From the NCBI GenBank assembly GCA_000727475.1, contig KL647303.1:2544773-2608772 (forward strand): 64,000 nt of DNA, in the 5' to 3' direction. The stretch is from Sarcocystis neurona. Its lineage: Eukaryota; Apicomplexa; Conoidasida; Eucoccidiorida; Sarcocystidae. The translations under genes were made by a program, and so were the position numbers. Positions 48,901-63,000 of the stretch are shown in pieces; the first letter of the stretch is position 1; each line of letters opens with the position of its first letter. A model generated the notes under the pieces. The model saw nothing but the letters and a program-made list of their open reading frames with translations, was not told where the DNA came from and ran no database searches.

Positions 48901-50650
48901 TAATACTGTTGGTGTTCAATACTCTCCAAGAGGCAGGTACGGAAGCGACTTCTGCGCAGCAGTAGTCTCCTGCGATCAACCGAGTCGTCTGCAGCAGCCG
49001 AAAAGAGCCGAAGGAAGGCAGGTGGAGACGCGCGGATCTGCGATCCTACCTTGTGGGAGCACATTCTCTTATATGGTGTGACGTGGCACTGTATGCAAGA
49101 GCAGAACCGCCCGCAGCAGCGACAGCTACAAGACGGGCAACGCAGCTACTACAACAGAGCCCGCCATGTAGCAGTAACAGGTGCAGCAAAAAGCCGCGTA
49201 GCAGCAACAAATGCCACAACGGCAACAGCATAAAATCATAGTGGCAGGAGTCGTTCTCTGACGTACGCCATCTGCATGTCTTCTTGTCGAGAGACGCGGC
49301 TCTCCCGCCGTCCGTGCAACACAGGGCAGGCCGCTGTGTGGGGCGGCGCTACTCCCCTACAGCTCGCGCACGTGAAGCTGGGCGAGCAGTGTGGCTACGC
49401 TTGTTGCTCAGTACCGTCTCAGACCTGGTTGCTGGACAGCTGCAGTCACCCACCGACCTCTTGAAGCCGCAGTAGCGCGGCAGCGTATTAGCACCGGGGC
49501 CGCCCTGTAACGGCGGGCGGCAGGCGCCAGTGCCGGCAGCACTGTCACCAGAGCGACGGAGACGCCGATACGAAAGAAGCCCGGAAAAGCAGCGACGTTC
49601 GAAGCAGCCGCACCAGGACCGCAGCAGCAGCGAGATCAGCGCAGCCGTACTGTAACATGCTGCCCGCTTCCAACAGGTGGGAGAAAACGGCCGCAACACG
49701 AGCCGCAGCAACGCGCGAGCACCAGCAGCGCACTAGCCACGGTGGCGCCCGTGCAGCAGCAGCGCCCGAGGTAGTCGGGATACAGCTCTGCTGGTGCTAG
49801 CTCTTTGTCTGCGACACAGAGCTAGCCACAAAGACGTTTCCACGGAGGGGGCATGTGAAAGCAAGAGAGCACTCCACGTTATCTCTCGAAATGCAGAAAC
49901 ACTACAGGTTGTACAAGATGCTTCTGGGACGCACGGGAGTACTCACAGTAAAAGCAACACAGCTTTCGACGATATCGCGCGAAACGCAGGGACGCTAGAG
50001 TTGAGGCAAGAGGTTTTCAATACTCCAATGTAGAAGAACGAAGCCCTTCTAGCAAGTGAAGAGATACGCACGTGGCAGTGGGCACAGCTACACGTGTATA
50101 CATGTGTAGGGGGTGTGTGAAGAGGTATGCGTGCAGGAAGAGTACAGACGTATGCGATCTGCAGAGAAGCGTTACGTAGGTATATATGCATTATGTATAT
50201 CCGTACACAAGAGTATTTACCCCTGACGCTACAACAACGGATGAATGTATGTATACTTAAGTATATGTATGTGTGTACCTGCACGTATGACATACTTAGG
50301 TAGAAATGTGCGTATATGGATGCGGTTGCTTATCAATCTCAAAATTGCAGCGGGACAAACCCGTGGAAGGAAAGCTTGTAATTAAATTGAAACGGGGTTA
50401 CCAACTGCAGTTGCTTTTTGCACTGCCTTGCCCGTACCTAGGTATCCCTCCCTCAGGCAAGCCCAATGCGAGGCTGAACGGCTTCGGTCTGAGAGCGCGT
50501 ACGCATTCCGCATCTGTTAGTCTCTTTGAAGGTGTGCCGTTGTCGCGGTGTAAGTATGAATGTATAAGACAATGGTCTCAGAAGCCACCCACCTTGGACT
50601 CCGTGGCAGAAAAGAGTCGGCCACGTTCTTTACAGGAGAGTTCTTTTGTA
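48901..50650. other. intergenic, no supported gene
   Basis: GC-rich with scattered CAG/GCA triplets to about 49760, then unique DNA with no recognisable coding sequence. Short frames exist on both strands at 49280-49720 but have no distinguishing support. Confidence 0.45.
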
Positions 50651-50654
50651 CGTT

Positions 50655-50935
50655 GGATCTAGTCTACTCGCCGATAACTCAGGATACTTTATTGTTAGGC
50701 GTGCGTGGTATACGGATGCGCAGACGAATGCATGTACGTGTATACGTGGCTTAAAAGAAGGCCTAGTATCCTCTTTAGAGATGCCTCTGCCACGTAGGAT
50801 GTAGTCTACCCGCCGATGACTCAGGATACTTTATTGTCAGCCGTGCGCGAAATACGGATGCGCAAACGAACGCACGTGGCTTACAAGAAGGCGTACTCCA
50901 TAGAGATGCCTCTGCCACGTACACACACACACGTA
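50655..50935. repeat. 142-bp tandem duplication
   Basis: TAGTCTAC(T/C)CGCCGAT(A/G)ACTCAGGATACTTTATTGT begins at 50660 and again at 50802. It is followed in both copies by a diverged (G/A)TACGGATGCGCA(G/A)ACGAA and AAGAAGGC segment. AGATGCCTCTGCCACGTA recurs at 50779 and 50904. The function is unknown. Confidence 0.9.
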
Positions 50936-53900
50936 CACCTACGGATACACATATGTGTATATCGTTTACTTTTGCGCGCGTGTAAGTGCAGTGAGTTCTC
51001 TCGTGCACGAAGAAGTCGTCCGCAAACGCAAAACCCTCTGCATATTGATTCGCCTACTCGCAGGAAATCCCTTCGGTGTGGATCCAGTATATAAATAAGT
51101 ATATGCACTCACTCCAATCTATGTTTCGAAGCATATTGATTCGTAGTCTTCCACCATATTTGTAATTCCCTAACACAGGAGGTATCAGTGTGTAGTATAG
51201 TGTAGTCGTGGTACACGTTCGAGCGCGGGAAGAGCTGCAGAAGTACGCCTGCACGTATATACATGCAGGTTTATGGCACGAACATACGCCCGTATGTGTG
51301 TTTAGCCGTAGCGTCCCCATTGCACTCACCGGGAGGTGCCTCGCTCGCGTGTTTCGTATCGTTGTAAGCCGGTGACCCAGTGCACTCCTGTTCAAACACA
51401 AGTCCGTCTTCCGTGTATACGCTAATATGTATATACTAAATCACACAGGTAGACCCTGGTACAGCTGTGCGAACACATACACTTGGGTATTCTTGCAAGT
51501 CAAAGAAGTCTGAGACGTGTGTACACCCAGGAGTAGATCCTGAATGTTTGCGGAGCCGCTGTAACATACGTCGAAGTGCCCAGAGGATAAAGTTCTCTTG
51601 AGCACTGAACACAGACTACCACTGTGCAAGCCTTGGGGCCGGTGACGGGCACTAATGTGTGCAAGCTAATAGCCACGTGCATCAGTCTATATATGTCAGC
51701 TCGCTGTCGCAACACATATGTTGGGGCCTTTGTGTTGGTTGTGGCAGCACAGCACGTCCCTCACTATACTAAAAGAGGTGTTTCTGGATTAATACTCCGT
51801 GTGTAGGTCTCAAAGAGAGACCTTTTTATTGGATATGGATATACAAAGAGACATAAATGCAGGTGCATATGTATTTACGTAGGTAACCACACAGACCGCA
51901 TCCTTCGGTTTGCACCGCTAACGACGCTTCGCCCAATTCCACGCGCACAAATACTAAGAGCCGTACACCGCGCAGCGCTGGACACTCAAATGTCATGCCC
52001 GCTCGAGCACATCAAAGTAGTGGTATCTTGCACCGCAACACACATACGCACACGTTCACCATTCAGTGTACACTTGTGTTATGGGCCCATGTTTGGGTCT
52101 CCGGGCAGCGGATGCAACGCCTATTACCCAAGAGGAAAGATGAACACAGTGTATGCGCATCGGAAACAGGCAGCTCTTAGCTCATGAAACGCTTACGGTT
52201 TGTTCCTATGATGCCACTCAACGTGCCCAGACCGACCTAAAGCGCTTCACGATACAAACGTGAACGAAGAGGCACTGTGCGCGCACACGTAGGCATACAA
52301 ATATATACACCGTATATGTATAGACGAATGGGTGTGCTCTCTATAAGGAGATGTCAAAGCAAGGCTTCCGATGTGCATTTGTAAGTCTTTTCCTGCAGAA
52401 GAGGGGTTAAGAGGATGTGGCCTTCGGCTGTATAGTGTTGTGTGACGCAGTGTCCTTCGTGTGTTGAATCTGACACGTGTGTGCGCCTGAGTGAAGTGCG
52501 GCTTAATGAAGCGGTGACAAATTGAGTCCATTGTGCCTCTGCGTCAACCTTTGGCACATTTTCACTTTTTTAACCGACACGTGTGAAGAAACGCACGTGT
52601 AGAGTGAGGGTACGATCTATCATGGTACAGGTGTTTTTAACTGTGCAGTACTGCTGTAGCAGAACAAACGATCCTGATAAAATACGGAAAGGCTCCTCCC
52701 GGAGACTCACCAGGTGTTCATTCCTGATACATAGGTAATTCTGCAAACTAAAGAAATCAAGAGCGTCCTCGTGCGCGGATGTACTTCGTCAAAAAGATTG
52801 TATTTGCGGAGTTGTTGCCATGCTTCTGCCCGACCGGGGTTCACTACGTAGCTGTGGCTTGTTCAGACATTCGTAAAGGTCTTTCATTCCAGCACGTACA
52901 TTCGTACATCCCGGTACGTCCTTGTGGCAGGACCCTGCGAACGCGTACTTGCATACTAAGGAGACCGATGGAGGTAGGTATATACATATATACATATATA
53001 TATGGATATACACGAGTGAGGGTGGTTGGCGGCGCCTGCGGATAGAACCACACGGTTTTAGCTTCTGCTCTCCACCTGTGCTGACGTTCGCCTACCAAAG
53101 GCGCAAGAAGAACAGTTAGGAGTTTTTGTCAAATTAAATCTCTAAAGCTTTCTGCCGTACCTGGGTGTGCGTTATCACGTAACCAAGAACAATCACAGTA
53201 ACTCTATTACCTTGCACACACACGTCTACCTATATAGAGATACGACAGCGAGCAGCAGTCAAGTGGCACATGGGAAAAGGTCGAAGGGCGGTGAAGGAGC
53301 TGCTGCAGCACCAGTAGACGTGAATCGAGAAAGCTTTTCTGCGTGTTAGTCTACTGAATATACCAGCAAATTTTGATATCTGCGGCTGCGTTCAAATACG
53401 CTGAATGACAACAAATGAGCAGCTGTGCTTTAAACGTGCAGAATTTCCCCCAAACACGAACAATTTCACGTTCAGAAGAGTATGCAGTACGCAGCGAACA
53501 AAAATTCAGACACCGACTGTACTCTATAGACAAGTGTACAAATGTACGTGTATTCAAGTTCATACATGTGTGTGCCAGTACACTATGTATAGATCTCTTC
53601 ACTACATGTGGAGTGCATTCTGGGACTTACACTAATGCGTATAGTTTATCACGTATATACACGTGCAAGTCTACAGACGTTCTGCACTGCGACAGTGTTA
53701 AGAGAGATGTATGTCACTGTGTATCTTTTTCTCTGCCTGTGCGTCAACACACATTTTTGCGGCCCTGAAACGAGTTCTGTGCCGCGGCAGGGTAAAACGT
53801 CTTTGTTCGTAGACGAAAATCCACAGCCGGTGTGAGTAAAAATGTTCGGGGTGTCTAGTTTGTATCTTGTGCACACGCTTGGGCGGTTTGAGTGATTGAG

Positions 53901-56900
53901 TGTTCGCACCCAGATTTCTACCCTGTTCTTCCCTACTTCCTGCAAATGTGTACGCCTGTGTCTCTACCTTCCAAACTAAGGCGTTGATCTGGGAGACAAG
54001 TATACGTATATACGCAGAAATTGGCCTACTTGAGTTGTGCAGTGTCCTCGCGTAGTTCGTCAAGCATGCGCTTGAGGCTATGCGTTCCAGGTGCACATAC
54101 TAACTGCACCTGTGCGGACCACGCACAGGAAAATTTATGCAAATGCACGTACACACGTGTATGCAAGTAAATTCACAGCTGTATTTGCTTACTGAGAATG
54201 AGCCAAATAACTTCACCCGAACTTAAGTACAGAAGCAGAACACCGAAGAGCCCGTCTTAGCTTTGCCGCCACCTACTTTTCTCTACGGCGTTGCAGCAAT
54301 ACATCGTTGCCCGTGGCGAGTCTCTCTACAGTCACACAATTTGTGGGTTGCACTTACGAAGGAAACCCAAAACATCCTTCTCACACTTCCAGTATCACAT
54401 ATCATTGGATGTCAATGTCGATGATTTAGCGTATCTCCTCTAGAAACACAGTCGTCTCGTGCCACATACACATATAATTTTATAGAAACGCCAGCGTGTG
54501 GAAATGTGCGAAGACATGCAAAAAAGGATTGTAGGGCAGTGTGCATTATGAGCCTTTAGGTGCCACCGTAGTGTCCGGTTTGAGTATGGTCTGGTCTAGA
54601 TAACTGTCGTTCGTCGGTACGTGATCGTACGCAGAGTTCCGTGTATTCGCAGGTACCGTAGTTATGCGCAGGCGCACCATTGTAGCCCGTGAGTGCGCAT
54701 TCGTGGTACGAGTACTTTGGGCGCGTACGTAGGCTTATCAGGCATGTATGGATGCAAATGAGAGACTTCGCATGTATGCGTGTATGCATGTATGCTTGTC
54801 TGTTTGAAGTAGGCGTTTCCGCCCACATGGATGTACCTGTTCGTTCACGTTGACGTACGTCTATACAAATCTTCCAAGATTCTTAGACCTTCCCGTGTTT
54901 CTAACTGAAGCTTTGTCCCTTCCATATCCGTACACAGAGAAGCGCAACGATCCGTCAAAAATCCGTCTTTTCTTGAGCGCTATATAGAGACAAGCCCAGG
55001 TGTCTGCATGTGTCTTCGTGTATTACAAACTACACGTGCATATGCACGCCAGCGTCGTTCGCTCAGGACTGCACCTACAACACATGCTTCATGCTTACAC
55101 AGCGAAGGATGCTACTGTTCCCGGCCTTTTCATGTTGACAGTCTACGTAACATCTACCTTCGCACACAATTACTCGGTGCGGAAGGCTTGTCTCTGGCTT
55201 ATTTGTTGTTCAGGGCTTGGGTATCTGTGCAAACTAAGAGACCTGTTATTGTGCCTCTTTCTTTCTATCTCTCTCTAAATATGTGCATCGTATATATACG
55301 TGCATGACACACCCGAATGCCAAGGTGTTCTACCGCTTTGGCGTGTTCGTTTCACTCCGTATTTTTCCTTGTAGACTTATATGCATCCATAGAGACAGGC
55401 GTAACGCCCTTCGTGGTTACAAACAACAAATTTGGTCTGCAGTCGTATGACGGTGTATTAGGTTTCCTCTTCGGCTGAGGTGAGCGTGAATGTTAACACT
55501 ATTTGATGCTGCTCATTTCCTTCTTAATATCAGGTGATACACAAGGAGAACCATGCCTCGCACGTGCGTATTGTCAAGCCTGTCTCACCGCAGCACGTAT
55601 CAGAGATGCGGGTAATGCTGGACAACATTGAAACAAACACTACCACTACAAATTTATGGAGGTGAACGGAAAGAGACAGAGTCGGGCAATAGGTAGTCCT
55701 TCCAGATTCCTGCACTTCTGGCCATCGTGCGTCTGTTCGAATATTCTGACAGTTATTCTCTGTTTATGTGCGTAGATCCGAGCAGGCATCTGTACGCGTG
55801 GCTATCGATCAGCCAGCTTACGCGCGCTATGGAAAAGCCTCAAACATACATATGATTGTGTGAATGTGCGGACATAGCCCCGAAATGTGGAACCACCCTC
55901 ACGGAAATGCTTTACGTGTAGAAAGGCTGGTGCACACCAACGGCGACCGTTAGACAGCGTAGCGGCTTCTCACACTATACTTGCGAAATGTCCTTCAGCA
56001 TGCCTGAACAGCTTTCATCGCAGAATTTGACGTGGGGTCTCTTTCGAAGACTTACACCCGTCCCCTACGGACTGGTAACATACGCGTATGCGGTCGTTTC
56101 CGTGTGCATTGATGTATCTGCACACTCCGAGGCGGGCACGGTATTGCTGCAGGCTCTGCCATTCACGCACCGGCACGGAATGATACACGACTGTGTGCCA
56201 GTTGTGTCGCGTGCACTGCGAAGGAATAACAGCGGAAAGTTTCCGTGCGCGGAAAATATGGGGAAAGGAGGCGTGTGCATGCCTGTGTGTGTCGACTTAC
56301 GCGTTGTGCACACGGATGTTATATCTTCCTGTGCAGAAAAAACACGCTTTGTACGGCGCTCTTCTGCCCCTAGCGCAGTACAGGTGGGCCTGCTTTTTGT
56401 ATAAAAGGGAACTTGGGAGGAGTCGCTTGTTCGTGGTGGACTGCTTTATCGTATGTTAACGAATTCTTCTACCTCTTAAAGACTTGAAGCCTGCTGGACG
56501 TTCAAGTAACCCCGAGGATAGACAAGGAAGCACAGATTTAGAGAGCTGCGGATGCTTACGTGACGGATAGACAACCCTTGCCCCGTCTGCGTACTTAGCT
56601 TAGTGACAGAATAGAGACGTTCGGAAAATGACCGTGTAGTGCTCAAACACTTCTCTAATTTCAATGCCTGTACAACCTTGCCTTCATTAGTAAGGCAGAG
56701 ATAAGAACGTAGACATTCTCTTCTTCTAGTCTGCTGCGATCTCCTCCATGCACAACTTCGTACTTGTGCAGTTTCCTTGCACGCGATTCTGCACATGTGT
56801 CAGTGTTATCTGGATATACGCACATGTCCGTATATACCTATCGCGTGAAATGTCTGGCCATGAAACACGGACTACGGACCACCGTCTGAGATTTTTCTGC

Positions 56901-57058
56901 CGAACAGCCTGCACTACTTGAATCTTTGTCGTGTCTATAAAACTGTAAACACAGTACGAATTTTTCTTTTGACAAGTATGCATGCGCGAATCGTATGTGA
57001 CTGGTATCTGTGAACACGCGTTTGTGTACGCCTGCCTCGGGAAGAAGTTTTTTTCAAA
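50936..57058. other. large repeat-poor intergenic stretch
   Basis: About 6 kb with few triplet runs and only short microsatellite patches (52300-52315, 52985-53005). Open frames are all under about 140 codons, scattered over both strands, rich in Cys/Thr/His/Arg, and show no acceptable start-splice structure. It separates the divergent CLU gene and the gene at 57059, so promoters for both probably lie at its edges. No element could be recognised. Confidence 0.55.
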
Positions 57059-60000
57059 ATGTTGCAGGCGTCGCCCACTCCCCGCGACGCGCTTATTCGA
57101 TTTGAATCAAAGTCTTTTTTGAGCGCGCAGCAACAGGCCTTGTGGGATACTTTTCTTCACCGACACGTCCCTGTTGCTGGTCCTTCGGCAGAAGGCGGCA
57201 AAGCAGTCCCAAGGCGACACCCTAAGACAACCCCTTCGGCCGCTGCGCACACAAGAGCAGCAGCATATTCTACAACAGGAAGGGCAACAGGCAGCACAAG
57301 AATACAAACTCGAAATTCCACGACAGATGGATCTGCAGCTGCTGCTCCGCCGCAGTCCCGTGCAGCAGCAAGCCGCCGGCAGCAGCAGAGTAAAGAGTTT
57401 AGTCGTCACTGTCAGCAGAGAGACAGTGGACACGACACCGCAGCGGACCGCCGGTATGTGCAGCGAACACGTAGAGAAGCAACGGCGGCAGCCACGCACG
57501 TGAGGATAACACACTCAGCGGCAGTGCCGGGCAGAGGTATACAGGCATCTGCAAGAGCAACACCCACATCACGAATTTCGCTCGCAGCAGGCCTAGATCC
57601 AAAAGGCAGTGCCGTGGGTGCTGTAGCAGCAGCCGNTCCCCCCCCGAGTCACATCAACTCCAGATACGTCCCACCTGCTCCTGCCGTTGCTCCTTTGCGG
57701 ACTCCGCGGCCTGTCCCAGCAGCACCACCGCCAGCAGCAGCAGCAGCGCCAGCACCAGCACCAGCCACAATATCGGTGGAGGTGAGAAAAAATGCTGCCC
57801 CGACACCGCTGGACACAGCAACAGCAGCTGCCGCTGCAGCTGCCTTCGCAGTTGCAACAACTACAGAGGACATTTCTTCTCCTCGCCTGTTTGCAACGCA
57901 CTTGTCTACGTGGTGGCGGCAGCAACACGAGCTGCAAGGCTGCACACCCCAGCGGCAGCGGCTTCAACGCATTCAGTCACCGCGAGAGCAAAGCATCCAC
58001 CACAGCAGCAGGTTTGAGGGCTACAACAGATACGACCGTAGCAGCGGACACAACAGCAGCAACAAATACAACGAGAGCAAAGACCTCGCACACCAGCTGG
58101 CGACGAGTACTGCTGTTAATACGCATCGAAAACGAATCTCCACCGACGCACTCTTCCCTTCAGACGCCCACACAGCAGCACAGTGGACTTCAGGAGCAGC
58201 CGCAGAACCCGCGCGAGGTGCAGCTGGCAGAGCAGCAGCAGCAACGAAGGCGAGAACTGCAGCACCAACAGGAGCTACGGTAGCAGCACCAAGGCTGCAG
58301 CAGCCAGAGACTCGTCGAAGCATGACTCCAGTAGGCGCAGAAAGTGTGTCCCCGTCTTACGCCACATCGGCAGGAACAACCACAACTTCCACTGCGCTCC
58401 TGCAGCGGCAGCAACGCCAGCGTCACGGACAGTCTGAGACACACCGGGAGCAGCTCCAGGGTTCACAGCGTCAACAGCTGCAGTCAGCACAGGCTTACTG
58501 GAAACCTCATGAGCAATCACGGCTGCCACAGCCACAGGTTTTGTCGCAGCAGCAGCAACACGGGCAGCGGCAGCAGCACGAGGGGGTGCAGCAAGAGCAG
58601 CACCTGCCTTCTCGACGGCAGCAGCGCCAGTGGGAGCAGAATCAACATGCAGCTCTTCCCCACCTGCATGAACCGTATCAGCAGTGGCATCAGCAGCATC
58701 ATAGATACCAGTGGGAGGATCAACAGAGGCCGCAGCTGACTGCGCCTCTGAAAGAGACGGGTACGCTAATATGTGGTGTGCATCGCATGTTTGCCGATAC
58801 CTCGTGGACATGCAGCGAATACATGTAACTGCGTACTTATCGGCATTTGTACTGACATGAATCTTGAGCGAGACGCGTATGTTGTCTTTTACGACTCCAC
58901 CACACAGCGACATCATCCGTTCTATGACGTAAACGCAGCCCATCTTGCCAGGGCACAGAAGACAGTCTAGTGACTCTGCAGACCAATTAGTGAAAGAGCT
59001 TCTTATAATTATACGTTCTGCTGGTGCAAGGTCGCTTTCACCGGCACGACCAACTAGACCCGCTGAAGTAGCAGGTGCCACTTTTCCGTCATTGCACAAA
59101 CGACTGACGTCTGGAATAGAACTGGTCCGCGTGTTCAGAAACACATTTACAAACACACAGAGGGATATGTCTGTGTCCGTCCATATATATATATATATAT
59201 ATATTCATGTGAACGTACGTACATACATACTTACAAGCTGCAAATTACTTGGACGTCATTGACCCGTCACTTTACATATAAAGACACGTACATTTTTGTG
59301 TGTGTCGAAAATATTTACATGTGTCCACAAGTATAAACGTAGGTGCGTATAGATGAATACAGAGGCATACGTGCACATAAATATATATATATATACGTTT
59401 ATACAATTGTACACACAGATGCTGCAGGCAGTCGGACGCGCGCAGAGGCATACGTACATATACATATATATACATGTGTATATACGTGTATATACAGTTG
59501 AATAAACAGTTGCTGCAGGCACTCGTCAAGGTGCAAGACACACGATTTCCTCACGTACGCTGCGGGTGTTGGATGACGGCAACTGGATGCCCATGCTTTC
59601 GCATCTCTTACCACAAGTGTATACACGCATCTGTTCACGAGAGCAGTCCGCTCTCCCGTCGCATCATATGGAGGTCCGCCTGGGTACGCAAGCATGCGTG
59701 CGTCCACGCATCGGTACCTACACGCGGCAACAACGTGAACATAAGACAGAGCCCAGGTAAACAGGAGATAGTTAATAAAACTGGCGCGCGTAAGGGGTAT
59801 ATCCTGGAACGTTAGAATTTTACGTTATGGGAGCAAAAGCAGCAACAGAGGCCGTTCTTGTTCCCAGTAGATGTAACAGAGTGCACTCCTCTCAGTGTTC
59901 CTCTGCTTTGGCTTTGCAGCAGCGCCACCAGCCTCAAAAACCGTAGCTGGGGGTGTCCCTGGACAAGCCACAGCACCACCAACTCTAGCAGCAGCAGCAG

Positions 60001-63000
60001 TCACGACTGCCGCGGGAGGAGACTCGTCAGCTGCAGCAGCGAGCGTGGCAGACAAAGGACGACAAACAGCTACGAGAGAAGCAGACGGGGGAGCATCACG
60101 AGACAGAGTGACTGTACGTGCTGTCGAAACAGGACCAAACGCAGACGTTGCTGCAGTCAGCGCTCCCTGCTGGGGGGGCATTGCTGCTCAGCAACGAAGT
60201 AACATTCCTCGTGTGGATTTGACCGTGGAGTCCTCATTGAAAGAGCAACAGCAACAGCGACTGCTCCCTCGACAGCAGCGACCACAGCAGCAGCACCAGA
60301 AGCAGTCGCAGCCTTCTACCCAGCAACAGCCGGTCCAGCAGCACGGAAGCGATCGCTTGCGGCCGACGACGGGGCCCAGCAAAAAGCAGGCTTCGCTGCA
60401 CCAACATCAGGTGCTGCTTCAGCAGCAGAAGTTTATCCCTTTCGAACGACAGAGCGGTCAACTGAGGCTGACTGCGAACGTGGAGCAACATGAACAAACA
60501 GAGCGACAAAACAGGCTGCAGCAGTTCCAAGGGACGCAACAACAGGTTCAAAGGCAGCAGCAACAGGTGCGCCCCTAATCATCGCTGTAGCAGGTGCAAC
60601 GGCGCCAGCGGCAAAAGGGCGGACACACAACAGCAGTTTCTGCACATGGGTCGCTCTTCACCCGCTGTAGTAGCAACAGAAGCTTCAGGCAAGCCCCGCT
60701 CGGGCACGGCTCAATGGGAGTTAGGGTGCACAAGCAGCAGACGTAGAAAAATAAAAGGTCTCTCCCCACAACAAGGACAACAAGAGCAATCAGCTGTTCT
60801 TCTAGGCTCAGAGTTTGCCTCTGTGCACGCGTGGTGCAGCAGTCTCTGCGTACAGCCATATACACTGATATGCATACTGGTGCATGTGCATACGCCCGTA
60901 CATATACAATGTTACACACATACGTATATATATATATATATGCTTGTGCGTATGTTTGAGTATATTTTTAGTCATACATATGTATGTATATGTGTGGTAA
61001 AATATTTATATATATATATATGTCCGTATACGTATGAATGTGAGTGAGTGTATATATGTAAGTGTGTATATATATAGATATTTATACGTATGCATGCGTG
61101 CAGACATATGCATACATTCACGCACAGAGGCAAACATAGTCAAACACACCAAAAACGCACGCGCAGGTACGTGCGTGCGTGTGTCCCTGCGCACAAGCGT
61201 ACTTACCCTGTGCTTCTGCATGTAGATATATTTGTGTGTACACGCCCTTATGTATACAAATATGAATCCTCCTTTAGACAGTGAAAGACATAGACAGGTG
61301 CTACGGATTCGCGCTGGAACCAGCTTACTGGCTGCCGCGTGGTAGCGGCAAGAGCTGCATAACTACAGAATCCATCACCACCAAATACTGGAGCTGCACG
61401 GTTAAGTGGTGCTCTCCCCACGTAGCTGCTGCGGTCGCTACGTAACTGCTGCTGGTTCCCCGCCCTCCCCGGTCTGTTACAAGTACTTTTCAGCTTGAGA
61501 TATCTGTGCCGTTGCTCTTGCCCGCACGATCACTTACGGCTCCAGTTGATCTTTCATGTGTTGCTGTATCGGCATCGGCTCCTCCTCCTGCCGCTCACGA
61601 TGCGCCTCTCGACCACGCTACAAGTGCGTGCACTGTTGCTTCCTGCGTTGCTACTTCGGCCGTGTTTTTGCTGTGCCTGTGTGCAGTTCGGTAAACTGCC
61701 GCCTCTCTCCGGTTCGACTTCTTCTTCGACTTCTCCCAGACAGAGGGCAGTGTCACCGGCTGTAGCATCACCGGCAGGACCAGCAGCGAATGAATTACGC
61801 TGGACGGAGCAGCAGCAATTGCTCGGACATCAGCAGTTTGCAGTACTGCGGCGGGAGCTTGCGCAGGCCTTCTCCAAAGTATCACAGCAGACAGTTCGAG
61901 GCATGAGAGGCGAGCTGCAAGTACGCCTTCCTTCTATCTTGTCCTCTCTGTGCTGCTGTTCTTCTTGGTTACCCGCTCCAGTTTGTTCTACGTCTTTCTT
62001 GTGGTTCTCCTCTCATGCGTTGAGGTGGCCTCTTGTTGTTGCTGATTCTCCTGTGTGTCTACGAGTTTTTTTCATCTGTGTGCCTGTGCAACGCTTGTTC
62101 CCGCTGGTCGTGTACTGTACATGCTTTGCTGATGGAGGTGTCGCCACAAGGCATGCGTGTCACTACTGCTGATGCAGAGAGGTATGCCTCGTTGCTTCAG
62201 AAGCGCGGGTATTTATAGTGTTACGTAGCAAGATATTGTGGCTGCTCCTGTCCACCTCTTTCGGCTGCTTCTTCTAAGGGATAAGTTTGTACTGCTGGCG
62301 CTCGGTCGTGCATATCTGCCGCGAGCACTGACGTGTAATTCTACGCTGCTGTTCATAATGCATAGTAGTGGCCGCTGGATGTTCCGCGTCCACGGCTCTG
62401 CATCTACTGAGACGGAGTTAATCATTTCCGCTGTCTCAGCTGCATGTGCTGATGCTGCTTCAGGGCCTCAGGAAAGACTTTGGCACACTCGTCGAACACG
62501 TGAAGCATCAGCAACGCGCTTGTACTCCTTCCTTGCCTACAGCCGCTGCTGCTGGCTCTTTTCCCCCTCCTCTCTGTTTGTCTACTTCCTTTTCTGCTAC
62601 AGAAGCTGCAGCTCCCTTTGCTGCAGGAGCTGCCGGTTCGACCTCTTCGGGTGCCGTTGTTGCGCCTTTTGGCTGTATACCTGGTGCAGCGGGTCCCTTC
62701 GCCGCACCTGCTGCTGCTGTGGACTTCCGTGCAGCCGCTGCCTTTCCATTTGCTGTTCCGGCTACCGCCGCTCCTTTCGGAGGCCCCGCCCCATCTTTTA
62801 CTCTCCCTCCTGCTGCTGCTTCCTTCTCTTCTGCCACTGCTGCAACCCCGCATCCTGCTGCTGGCGCTCCTTTCCCGGCTGTTTCTGCTGTTCCTTTTCC
62901 CGGTTCTGGTGGTTTCCTTCCCGGCTTTGCATACCCACCAGCTGTCGCGGGGCACTCTGCTGCAACAGCAACTGCTCACACAGCTTCATCAGATGCTTTG

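Noticed and set aside
58275..59156. 293-codon minus frame, Ala-rich at its end
   Set aside because: Overlaps exon 1 of the plus-strand gene, and its Ala run is the complement of sense CAG codons. No start context or motif favours it.
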